This document shows, piece by piece, positions 1 through 8,574 of a DNA stretch of 64,000 nt (the first letter of the stretch is position 1; each line of letters opens with the position of its first letter). This DNA comes from Schizochytrium sp. CCTCC M209059 (taxonomy: Eukaryota > Sar > Bigyra > Thraustochytrida > Thraustochytriidae), in the NCBI GenBank assembly GCA_000818945.1, contig KN805378.1, forward strand, positions 1 through 64,000, read 5' to 3'. Made by a program: the position numbers and the translations under genes. The notes below the pieces were generated by a model, which saw only the letters and a list, made by a program, of their open reading frames with translations, made no database searches and had not been told where the DNA came from.

Positions 1-107
1 GCCGCGAGCGGCCGTTGATCGCGGAGCAGAGCAGAGCAGAGCAGAAGCGCCGTTCATCGATCCATCCGGTGCAGTTGCTGCAGCAGCTGCTGCTCGGGCA
101 GCCCGGG

Positions 108-1823
108 ATGATCGCAGGCGGGAGCGAGGCGCTGCACGCGATGCAGGTGTACGCCTGGGGCCGCGGCGAGGACGGCCAGCTCGGCCTCGGAGATGCATGC
201 GACCAGTATAAGCCTCGCCTCATTGAGTCCCTCAGCGAAAAGAAGGTGAGCAGCGTCGTGTGCGGATCCGGACACACGGTCGTGCTCAGCCGCGACGGAG
301 AGGTCTTCACCTGGGGCCGGGGCGACGATGGGCGCCTCGGACACGGAGATCAAGGCTGGAAACACGAACCACGTCTCGTAGCGGCCATCAAGACCAAAAT
401 CGTGGCCCAGGTCACATGCGGAAGCTATCACACCGCCGCGGTCACCGACGCCGGCGAGCTGTATACTTGGGGCGGAGGCATGTACGGCAAGCTCGGCCAC
501 GGCAACGAAAACGGGCACTCTATCCCGCGCAAGGTGGAGTCTCTCAAAGACAAATGTGTCGTGCAGGTTGCCTGCGGAAGTCGGCACACGGTGGTTCTCG
601 TCGATAACAAGAACTCTCAGCACGCTGGCCACGGCGACAAAGAGGGCACTGACGTGTATGCATGGGGCGACCGCGACAATGGCGTCTCGGGTCATGGCGA
701 CATCGAGGGCCATCAGTACTTTCCGCGCAAACTCAAAGCGCTCGAGAGACGCAACGTGTGTCAAATTGCTGCCTGCGGCTTCCACACGGGCGCCGTCACA
801 CAAGAGGGCCAAGTCTTTACGTGGGGCGAGGGCAAATTCGGTCGCCTCGGCCATGGCACAGAAAGCAACCAACTCGAGCCCCGGCTCATTGAATGTGATA
901 AAATTAAGGAACGCCGCGTTGTACAGATCGCCTGCGGTGGCTTCCACACGGCCGCTATCACAGACAAGGGCGAGCTTTTTACTTGGGGCGGTGGCGAGCA
1001 CGGCCAGCTTGGCCACGGCAACAAGGAAAATTATCCGCGCCCCACGCGCGTCAAAGCCATGACGAAGATGCCCATCCAGCAAGTCACTTGCGGGTGGTCG
1101 CACACAGTCGTCCTCGACGAAGAAGGCTGCGTGTGGACGTTTGGCAACGGTGACCATGGCAAGCTTGGCCATGGGGACACGGAAAAGGTGATTGTTCCGC
1201 AAAAGGTCGACGGGCTCTCGAACAAGCGCATCGTCCGTGTCGCCTCATACAACGAGCATACTGCTGCCCTGGCCGTTCCCATTGACCAGGAGCGCAAGGA
1301 CATCCCTAATTCCACTCTTGTGCAAGATTATCGCGCCGCAGTCAATCAGCGCGAATTCTCGGATGTTTGCTTCATCGTCGAGGGTCGTCGCATCTACGCA
1401 CACCGGGTCATTGTCGCAGCACGCTGCGCCCATTTTCGTGCCATGTTTAGTTCCGGCATGAAAGAGTCGCATGAGAAAGACATTGTCATTAGTGACACGC
1501 GTCACGACGTCTTTCTTGCGCTCCTGTATTTTCTCTACACGGACTGCGTCGACGTTGCTGCAGAGGTGGCCATTGAGCTCTATGTTCTCGCCGACTTGTA
1601 TGCGCTCGATCGTCTCAAGTGCGAGTGTGAGGCCATTTCTTGTGCCAAGCTTTGCCAGAGCAATGCCCCAGAGCTTCTCCGCATTGCTGACCAGCACCAA
1701 GCACATGAGCTCAAGCAAATTTGCATCAACTACATTGTGCGCCACTTTGAGGTCATTTCGAAAATGCAAGAGTTCACGGTTCTCGAGCGTGACCTTATCT
1801 TTGACATTCTCAAAGCACGATAA
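108..1823 (+). CDS. RCC1-repeat and BTB domain protein
   Basis: Predicted seven-bladed RCC1 propeller followed by a BTB/POZ domain, the layout of RCBTB1/2-type proteins, which often act as cullin-3 substrate adaptors or in trafficking and chromatin roles. Seven RCC1 signatures are visible (YAWGRGEDGQLGLGD, FTWGRGDDGRLGHGD, YTWGGGMYGKLGHGN and so on) over about residues 14-390. The BTB core (FSDVCFIVEGRRIYAHRVI) starts near residue 414 and the C-terminus looks like a short BACK-type helical tail. The reading frame is open to the left edge of the window, but the first ATG is at 108, giving 571 residues, and an RCC1 blade begins soon after it. Additional N-terminal sequence to the left cannot be excluded. 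The fourth RCC1 blade is the most divergent (YAWGDRDNGVSGHGD). Domain assignment is secure; the specific function is unknown. Confidence 0.85.
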   Translation: MIAGGSEALHAMQVYAWGRGEDGQLGLGDACDQYKPRLIESLSEKKVSSVVCGSGHTVVLSRDGEVFTWGRGDDGRLGHGDQGWKHEPRLVAAIKTKIVAQVTCGSYHTAAVTDAGELYTWGGGMYGKLGHGNENGHSIPRKVESLKDKCVVQVACGSRHTVVLVDNKNSQHAGHGDKEGTDVYAWGDRDNGVSGHGDIEGHQYFPRKLKALERRNVCQIAACGFHTGAVTQEGQVFTWGEGKFGRLGHGTESNQLEPRLIECDKIKERRVVQIACGGFHTAAITDKGELFTWGGGEHGQLGHGNKENYPRPTRVKAMTKMPIQQVTCGWSHTVVLDEEGCVWTFGNGDHGKLGHGDTEKVIVPQKVDGLSNKRIVRVASYNEHTAALAVPIDQERKDIPNSTLVQDYRAAVNQREFSDVCFIVEGRRIYAHRVIVAARCAHFRAMFSSGMKESHEKDIVISDTRHDVFLALLYFLYTDCVDVAAEVAIELYVLADLYALDRLKCECEAISCAKLCQSNAPELLRIADQHQAHELKQICINYIVRHFEVISKMQEFTVLERDLIFDILKAR

Positions 1824-2501
1824 ACTTGATCATGCACGTTTGTTTCTATGATTCTTTTCTTCTCTCTGTTGCTCAGTGCTGGGCTAGACCTAGACACCAA
1901 AAGCCTGCGCTTTGAAGCCTGAGTTTGTGGGCGACGAATGGAATCAGTCTTCCTTTACAGACTGGGCCTCACTGATAAAAGCCGCCAAATGAATGAATAA
2001 ATAAGTGGATGGGATGGAGGCAGTGAGGGCAGTGAGGGCAGAGCAGCGCCGAAGCGCCAAATGGGTAGCCGGGACAATCTTTCCACGGCAAAAGTGTCAG
2101 TCGGCCCACCTCCAAGCTGGATTTTTTCCTTTTCTTTTCTTTTTACTTCCCACTCGTTCATCATTTGAAGTAGTTTTTTTTTTTGTTTCCTCTCTCTCTT
2201 TCTCTCTTAGTGAGTGTGTGCTTCGCGGCGCCGCGAGCCAGCGCAACGTAGCAGGAGGAGCACAACTAGTGCAATGCTTGTTTGACCGCCCCATGACGCT
2301 ATCTCCCCGCGACCCACCATAGCCACTGCCGGATGTGGCAGCTCCCAGAGCCACCAACGAATCCACAATCTCGGCTCAATCTCCGTGTCTCCTCTCTCAA
2401 GGCCTACACTGATTTCTTTCGAGTTCGCTCCACACGTGCCGTAAGCACGGCAGTGCACGGAAAAGCAAACTCGAAACGGCACGTGCAAGGTCAGGGAGAA
2501 G
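1824..2501. other. Intergenic region, no gene seen
   Basis: This stretch holds the 3' end of the RCC1/BTB gene and the upstream region of the membrane-protein gene. It contains a T-rich and CT-rich tract (about 2125-2210), as expected of a promoter/5'UTR. No convincing ORF or RNA gene was found. Confidence 0.5.
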
Positions 2502-3548
2502 ATGGGCGCAGTTTGGGCGTCGAGTATGATGCCTGGAGAGGACGGAGGTTCAGAAGTGGAGCACGCACGCAAGCAGCAGGTGATAGCATCCAATGCTGGC
2601 GAGGATGACCTCGAGGGGGCATCCGGAGCTGCTGCGACGGGAACGGATGTCGAGCGAGACGAGAATGTGGAAGCTATCTACGAAGACGCTATCAATGAAG
2701 CGGACAAGGCTAGATCGTTTGTTCACGGTGCTCTGAACAGCTGTTTCGAATCGATCTTCATGGCCCTCGTAGGCCTCCAGCTTCAAAAGTTACCACACGA
2801 GCTGTCTGAAGTCGAGACTGTAAATCAAACTTTTACCCCATCCGACATTGCATTCTTTGGCACGATCCTGATCACAGCGAGCGTCTTTTGGTTAATACAG
2901 TGCTTTTGTCTCTGGTGGAGATTTAGCGTATCATCTGAGGTTTTCAAACTCAGAGCTCGGCAAAGCTTGGATTATACACGAGCCGGATCAGTTTTTCTTA
3001 CAGGCGGCTTTATTTTTGCCATGCAAGAAGTCAAGATAAAGATTATTCAGGACCCTTCCCACCTCGTGTTTCTCGCGATGGGAACGTTCACGAGCGTGGT
3101 GAACTACACAGCAGGAGCCAAAGCCACGCTCAAGGTGCACGAAAAGGGCGTTTATACCTTTCCGATGAAGAAAATCTCGCCGCTCCTTTATCTTAGTCTC
3201 GAATTCATTGCTGCTCCGGTCTTTGTAGTAGTGGGAAGCCTCATCGCATGGTGTGCAATGCTCCTTGTCATGGTCTTAATCTGTCTTCTTCCGATTTTTT
3301 ACATTATGGAAATCATCAAAGGTGAACGAGTAGATTTTGTGGAGATTGCTCTCTCAGTTGCGAGCTTGCCCATCAAATGTAGCTTAGTCGGATTGAATTT
3401 AGCACTTGAAGGCCCCGGCTCTCTCATATCCATTGGCGGCGATCGTCCCGCGGCAGCGATAGATTCGTCAAGGATTCTCAACGCCTCTGGCATCATTATT
3501 GATGTGCTAGTGTGGGTGATCCTCTTTACCAATTTGAGCTACAGCTAG
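2502..3548 (+). CDS. Multi-pass membrane protein of unknown function
   Basis: A 348-residue protein that I do not recognise. The first 60 residues are acidic and probably disordered. After them come hydrophobic stretches at about residues 112-138, 160-178, 183-205, 226-276 (long enough for two spans) and 328-346. This suggests five or six transmembrane helices and an extreme C-terminus ending just after the last span (FTNLSYS). An RW-type basic stretch follows the first span. The start is the first ATG of the frame. It is AT-richer than its neighbours. It sits alone on the plus strand, and the region directly downstream contains degenerate duplicated DNA, so this locus may be evolving quickly. 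It is a real coding frame by length and hydrophobic pattern, but function is open. Confidence 0.6.
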   Translation: MGAVWASSMMPGEDGGSEVEHARKQQVIASNAGEDDLEGASGAAATGTDVERDENVEAIYEDAINEADKARSFVHGALNSCFESIFMALVGLQLQKLPHELSEVETVNQTFTPSDIAFFGTILITASVFWLIQCFCLWWRFSVSSEVFKLRARQSLDYTRAGSVFLTGGFIFAMQEVKIKIIQDPSHLVFLAMGTFTSVVNYTAGAKATLKVHEKGVYTFPMKKISPLLYLSLEFIAAPVFVVVGSLIAWCAMLLVMVLICLLPIFYIMEIIKGERVDFVEIALSVASLPIKCSLVGLNLALEGPGSLISIGGDRPAAAIDSSRILNASGIIIDVLVWVILFTNLSYS

Positions 3549-4498
3549 CTTAGTTCTCGGCCATAACATTCGTTGCTCGAACACAGCATCGAATAGGAAA
3601 CGAGGTCAATAACATCAACTGATTCATCATTCTTAGTTGGCACCTTCAAATCTATGTTGCGCAGCGCTAAGACTCGTTGTGAGCACGTCAGTTTCCTTGT
3701 CAGGCTATGGAAGAGAACTGTATGTCGCCCTTGTCTGTGAATGCAATGGAGCAAGCCATTTTTAGTATGAGACTAAGACTGATGAGGCAGGATGTCGGAC
3801 ATGTTTGGACAGTTGGAGGCCCCGACTTTCTCAGTACCAAGCCCGTGATGAAAGGATGCCCCGAGGAAACTACAAATTGGTCAAAGGCACTCAATACCAA
3901 CAACATCTCTGCTGATGTTCTGATGTGGGTAGATGTCCTCACGACAAGTTCTCGGCCATACTTACGTTGCGAGCAAGCTTAAATTCGATCAATGTGCATT
4001 TTCCACAGACGGATTAAAAAAACAGCGAAGTCTTGACTTGAGTCGTCGTCCCTTCAATATGCACATGGTCCTTTGCCCGTACACAGCTTCGAATACAGTT
4101 GGCCCACGAGGTCAGCAAATGATAATTACCACTCTCAGTTGTAATTTCCGAGTATAATTTGCACAATGCTCGTGTGCCCTTGTCAGGCTTTGAAAGGAGC
4201 TGGGGCATTGCTATTCTAATAACTCTAAAATTTTGTGCGTCTTTCGATAGAGTACCATCGAAGATTTACGTGACTGACCTTGTTCACCGCTGGAACCAAC
4301 GGGACTCAACAAACAAAAAAACCTTGACCGACATCTTCAAGTTGAGCGTGTCCGCGCAAGTAAGCCTAGTCATACTGTGGTTCTCGCGGTTATAACATGC
4401 CTAGGCCCTAGGTTGAAATTGTAAAATCTTTTCGTGTCAACATTATTTTCTGCCAGATCGTCAAAAAGCGAAAGGGGACGCCACAGCGTACGAAGATC
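3549..4498. repeat. Intergenic region with degenerate direct repeats
   Basis: No gene is seen here. Several short strings recur about 395-500 bases apart in the same order. AGTTCTCGGCCATA is at 3552 and 3947. ACACAGC(A/T)TCGAATA is at 3581 and 4081. CTTGTCAGGCT is at 3696 and 4179. A related GTTCTCGCGGTTATAACAT occurs at 4380. This looks like old, diverged duplication of intergenic DNA. The right end is the upstream region of the Pumilio gene. Confidence 0.5.
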
Positions 4499-6871
4499 AT
4501 GTCGGATGGCTGGGGGCGCTGGACGCCTCCGAGCGCAAGCAGCGACCCGTTCGCCTCCGTAGCCTCGTCGTCGCAGCAGCACCAGCAGCACCAGCAGCAC
4601 CAGCAGCACCAGCAGCACCAGCGGCACCAACATGAGCAGCACCAGCAGGCTCAGCAGCAACATCTGCAACAGCTCCAACATCAGCCAGACGGGTTCGCGA
4701 TGTTTGGCGCGGGGGCGCCAGGCAACGCCGGGGCACACGAACTGCACATGAGCGTGCCGCCCGCTCCATCAAGGCCGCCGCCAGGCTTGCAGCACAACGA
4801 TACAATGCCGCTAGCAGCGACTTCTGCCGCGCCAAGCCACACAGACGAGCTTCCAGGGCTAATGCACATGCTTGGAGATAGCACAACAACGCAAACAAAC
4901 ATGTGGAGTACTATGCCATCATCAAGCAGCGTCTGGGGCGCCGCCTCGACACCTGATCCAGGTTTGTCCTCCACCGTCTTTGGAATGCCAGCGCCCCAGC
5001 AAGGCATGCTTGGCGCGTCTTCGACTTCGTCCGGAATGCCGTCTTCGCTTGTCTCCCCACCAGGGCTTGACGCACGTTTAAGTCACGGCCCTACGTCTAA
5101 TCTCGCCAGAAGTGAAGGCTTGGGCTCAGGACTCGGGACGCACAAGGGGTTCGCGGCAGTTCCCTCCGAATCTCTCGCCTCACTTCACATTTTCGACTAC
5201 ACTTCGCAAGGTATTTCGCCCCCGACAGCTGGAACATCAATGCTTGAGCCCGGCTCTGCAAGTGGAGCCAGCAGTGGCAATGCGTCAGTGCCCAGTTCGC
5301 AAACGAGACGATCTGACAAAGTTCCAACCTCGGGCGGATCCGTTGCCAAAACGCTCGAGGATGACATTGATGATCTTCGACTGAAACTCGTGTCGCGACA
5401 GCGCAAGATGCGTACGCAAGAGGAGGACTTGTTGACTTCATCCAAGAAAACCAAATCTCGATCGGAAGATTTCAATGTCGATGCAGAGCTGAGGCGTCTC
5501 GAGGGCAAATACAGGACCCCAAACGAACCCGTAGGAAATCTGGATGTCGACGAGTTGCTGGATCTTGTCACCAACCGACAGCCACTACACGCACTCACCG
5601 GGGCGGGTGCTGGCGCGGGTACGGGCTCAAATGCAGCCGGGCAGTCAGCGCCAGGATCGCGAAGCGTATCGCCCGCCAGAGGAGAAGGTCTTACCGAGTA
5701 TTCGTCGTCGGGCGCGCCCGGCTATAGCGGGACCTCGAGTGAAATTTTTTTGCCCGCGGCCCGGCGCGAGGAAATCGTTGCCTCGATTCGGACCGTAGCA
5801 GGCAGTCAAGCCGTCCAACGAGATCTCGATAGTCTGACCAGTTTGCGCGTCCGCGACAACGAGTACGATAATCTCATGCACCGTGCACTCGAGGTCTTCG
5901 TGTCGGCGCAGGGCCAGCTGGGCCGCCTCCTCATGCATCGCACGGCTAATTACGCCGTATCCAAGCTCTTCGAGGTCCTCGATGCGCGCGACCGTCTCGA
6001 ATTTCTCAAGGAGATCAAAAACAGACTCAGTCGCATTGCGCAGCATCCTCAAGGAACCTTTGCTCTGCAAAAGATTATTTCCGCCCTTCACGACCCCGAA
6101 CATCTCAAAATCGTCCAAGAAGGCCTGCGCTTTGAGGTGCGAAGCCTCGCCCTCGACCGACACGCCACCTTTACACTGCAAAAGCTTTTGTCTTCCCCTC
6201 TCCGGGGCGATCTCAAGAACTTTTCTCTCGCGCTTCTCTTGCTGCACACCGAGCCACGCGGAACGCAAGAAAGTCTCGTGGAACAAATCACGCAGGAAGA
6301 TATTGATTATTTCCGCCAAGCCTGTCTAAACAAGCACGGAGCCATGCTGCTCACGGCATTCATCCGTAACTGTCCAGAGACCTGCTTTGGTCTTCTCGTC
6401 CACATCATGAAACCAAATCTCGTCGACGCTGCCTGCGACCAGTACGGCAACTACGTGGTTCAAAAGGCACTCGAGCGAGCCTGTACTTCAGAGCATTATG
6501 CCAGCGCCGCCTTTATCATCACAGAGGCGCTTTGCTTTCCTGATCAGACGCTTTTGCGGGTCGCCACAGACTCCTTTGGCGTCAAAGTATTTCTCACGGC
6601 GCTTTCCCAAAGCGCTTCGGTTCGCGACAAAATCACCGAGCGCATTTTTCCCGTCACCGCGGACCCCCAGACACAAATGGGCCAAATTTCACTCGCGCTC
6701 ATGAGCAACCCCGAAGCATCGACGCTCTTGAAACGGGCTATTCGACTGCAGCAAGACGCAGATGTTCGTGCGCGCCACGTGCAACTTATTTGGGACCTCT
6801 TGCCGGCATGTCAGCCTCTAATCAACGCCCCCGAGTATGAACGATGGGTACACTTTCTCGAGCGAACCTAG
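4499..6871 (+). CDS. Pumilio/PUF-type RNA-binding protein
   Basis: A 790-residue protein whose C-terminal half (from about residue 420) is an array of Pumilio helical repeats that bind single-stranded RNA, usually in mRNA 3'UTRs, to control stability or translation. Visible repeat cores are NYAVSKLFEVL (about 482), GTFALQKIISAL, ATFTLQKLLSS, HGAMLLTAFI, GNYVVQKALERA, FGVKVFLTAL and ASTLLKRAI. Only GNYVVQ keeps the full canonical base-recognition triad; the others are substituted, so RNA specificity will not follow the simple PUF code. The N-terminal half is low-complexity: a Gln/His tract at about residues 25-60, then Ser/Pro/Gly-rich disorder with one charged helical patch at about 285-345. 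The start is the first ATG. The stop lies inside the convergently transcribed LarE-like gene (50-base overlap). Confidence 0.85.
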   Translation: MSDGWGRWTPPSASSDPFASVASSSQQHQQHQQHQQHQQHQRHQHEQHQQAQQQHLQQLQHQPDGFAMFGAGAPGNAGAHELHMSVPPAPSRPPPGLQHNDTMPLAATSAAPSHTDELPGLMHMLGDSTTTQTNMWSTMPSSSSVWGAASTPDPGLSSTVFGMPAPQQGMLGASSTSSGMPSSLVSPPGLDARLSHGPTSNLARSEGLGSGLGTHKGFAAVPSESLASLHIFDYTSQGISPPTAGTSMLEPGSASGASSGNASVPSSQTRRSDKVPTSGGSVAKTLEDDIDDLRLKLVSRQRKMRTQEEDLLTSSKKTKSRSEDFNVDAELRRLEGKYRTPNEPVGNLDVDELLDLVTNRQPLHALTGAGAGAGTGSNAAGQSAPGSRSVSPARGEGLTEYSSSGAPGYSGTSSEIFLPAARREEIVASIRTVAGSQAVQRDLDSLTSLRVRDNEYDNLMHRALEVFVSAQGQLGRLLMHRTANYAVSKLFEVLDARDRLEFLKEIKNRLSRIAQHPQGTFALQKIISALHDPEHLKIVQEGLRFEVRSLALDRHATFTLQKLLSSPLRGDLKNFSLALLLLHTEPRGTQESLVEQITQEDIDYFRQACLNKHGAMLLTAFIRNCPETCFGLLVHIMKPNLVDAACDQYGNYVVQKALERACTSEHYASAAFIITEALCFPDQTLLRVATDSFGVKVFLTALSQSASVRDKITERIFPVTADPQTQMGQISLALMSNPEASTLLKRAIRLQQDADVRARHVQLIWDLLPACQPLINAPEYERWVHFLERT
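4573..4640 (+). repeat. CAG/CAC microsatellite encoding Gln-His tract
   Basis: A nine-base unit CAGCAGCAC is repeated about five times and then decays, encoding QQH repeats inside the Pumilio protein. Length polymorphism is likely. Confidence 0.85.
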
Positions 6872-7883
6872 ATGACCTGGGAGACTGACTCACACTTCCC
6901 GAGCGAAACGTTCGCGCCTCGATGGCCGCTTTGGAGATTTGGAGTTTCTCGCTCAGGTCCTTTAGTATTCCCTGTGCGGCATCGAGGCGTTCCGCGTCGA
7001 CTTCGACGCAAAAGCGGCCACCTCGCAGCATTCGAAAACGCAGATTCTCGCTCTCCTGCAGCCGCAGTCGACTGCGAACAAGCTCTTCCGCGTGCTCTAC
7101 TGTTGCGAGATGCTCTTCGAGTGCGCGTACACCTGGTGCGAGACGGGAGCGAAGGCACGGCGAGGCTGCAATCCTCGCCGTCCGAAGTCCCAGTTCTGCG
7201 GCCACGGATCGTACTTGTGCTTTCGTCAGCGAGTCGAGTGGCGAAAGGACCTTAAACTCGCGCGCAGCCTAGAATGTTGAGTCCCAAATGCACGTAAACA
7301 CGCACGCAAACAGGCAATTGCCTCACATACAAGGTTGGTTAGAGTGTTTCCATAGAAAGAACCTTTTTTTGACCTCTCGCGCTCTCGCTCGCGTATTTTC
7401 CCTTTCCCTTTTACTCGCCTCATGTCCTTTTTTCCAACTCACAATAAGTCCCAAACGCGTGGGATCCTCGAGATCGTCTGCGTTCGTCCCATTGAAAAGT
7501 CGAATCTCGCGCGAGCCTGAGTCGGCCCCAAAGTGGTGCCGAATATCCTCGAGGACGTCGCTGTACAACGACACCTTGCAATGGTAGCAGCTCTCCCCCT
7601 CATTGGCCACGTACGCTGGCCGACTGCCCTCGGACGTGCGCACCTCGACCAGCGGAATTCCAATGTCCTCGCGCGCCACCTCGCGCGCCTGCTCGAGCTG
7701 CCTGCGCGGCAGCGACGCCGAGACCCCGAGCGCCGCCACGGCGCGCTCCGGGAAGACGCGATGCACGCACGCGGCCACGACGCTCGAGTCCACGCCGCCC
7801 GAGTACGCCACCACGTTCACGCCCGCCCCGCCCGCGCCCCCATCCCGCACGCGCGCGAGCACGCGCTGCAGGAGCGCCGCCAT
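6822..7883 (-). CDS. larE: LarE-like PP-loop sulfur transferase (two exons)
   Basis: Homologue of LarE, the ATP-dependent enzyme that transfers sulfur (sacrificially from its own cysteine in the best-studied bacterial protein) to the pyridinium precursor of the nickel-pincer cofactor of lactate racemase and related enzymes. Exon 1 (7883-7443) has the PP-loop SGGVDSS, a CYHCK motif and NGTNADDLEDPTRLGL. Exon 2 (7268-6822) has SPLDSLTKAQVRSVAAELGL and SPCLRSRL, whose Cys sits where bacterial LarE has its catalytic cysteine. Splicing out 7442-7269 (GTGAGT...CTAG) joins the frames exactly as the family needs (GLI-AAREFKVLSPL), giving 295 residues; bacterial LarE is about 270-280. The ATG at 7883 is the first real ATG of the frame. 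The final 50 bases overlap the Pumilio coding region on the other strand. No other lar gene is in the window, and the physiological target is unknown. Confidence 0.8.
7269..7442 (-). other. Spliceosomal intron of the LarE-like gene
   Basis: A 174-base GT-AG intron with donor GTGAGT and acceptor TTCTAG, inferred because joining the flanks restores the conserved LarE protein. It contains CTCTAAC, a plausible branch-point-like string also present in the H2A.Z intron. Confidence 0.8.
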
Positions 7884-8574
7884 CGTCGCCGCCTTCTCCA
7901 AGGCGGTTTGCCACGGCCGTGCGTGTCTTCTTCATCGTCTTCATCCTCGTCGTGGCATCCGATCGCGGCCCGTCGATCGGCCCCGCGCGACGCCGGCCCG
8001 GCCGAAGGACGTCCTCGCCATCGCCGCCGCTCCGGCCAGCCAGCCGGGCTGTGCGCTCTCGAGGGCGCTCTCGGCGGCGCGCGAACTGCCCGACGCCAGG
8101 CAGGCTTTGCGAGAAAGGTTTGCCGCGCAGAGCGCTCAGAACCAAGAACCAGGAACTAGGCCTCCCTCCAAGGTGGTGCGCGCGGGATCCAGGGCTTCTT
8201 TCCTTGCTTCCTTGCTTCCTTCCTGCATTCCTTCCCCTCGTGGCTGGCCTCGGAGCGGGGTGAGAGCGCGGACAGCCTGGGCCTTGGCTTGCCTTGCCTT
8301 GGCTTGGCTTGGCTTGCCTTGTTTTGCCCTGCCTTGCCTTGCCTACTTCGAAGTTAAGGCACAAGGCAAGAGCATCTCAACGGTCACATGAGCAGCTCGT
8401 TGCGACGCGACCAAGTCTCTCTCCAAAAGCGCAACCTGGCAGCTAGCTCAAAGGTGAGCGAGCGAGCGAGCGAGCGCGGGTCTAGGCGCACGCGAGCGCG
8501 CGGAAGCCAGCAAAAGCTGAGGACGCAAGCACGAGCCCCGGCGCGAGCGAAAGGGCGCGTCGCCAGTCAGCACC
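7884..8574. promoter_or_regulatory. Divergent promoter region of larE-like and IFT172
   Basis: The head-to-head gap between the two genes. It is very GC-rich on the left and then carries an imperfect CCTTG/GGCTT pentanucleotide tract (8276-8346). No TATA box is obvious. No protein-coding frame here looks genuine. Confidence 0.45.
8276..8346. repeat. Imperfect (GCCTT/GGCTT)n tract
   Basis: TTGCC/TTGGC five-base units are repeated with interruptions. This belongs to the same simple-repeat family as the purer arrays near 30115 and 48746. Confidence 0.75.

Noticed and set aside
54..1202. 382-codon antisense frame across the RCC1 repeats
   Set aside because: It mirrors the repetitive RCC1 coding strand and has no independent protein features.
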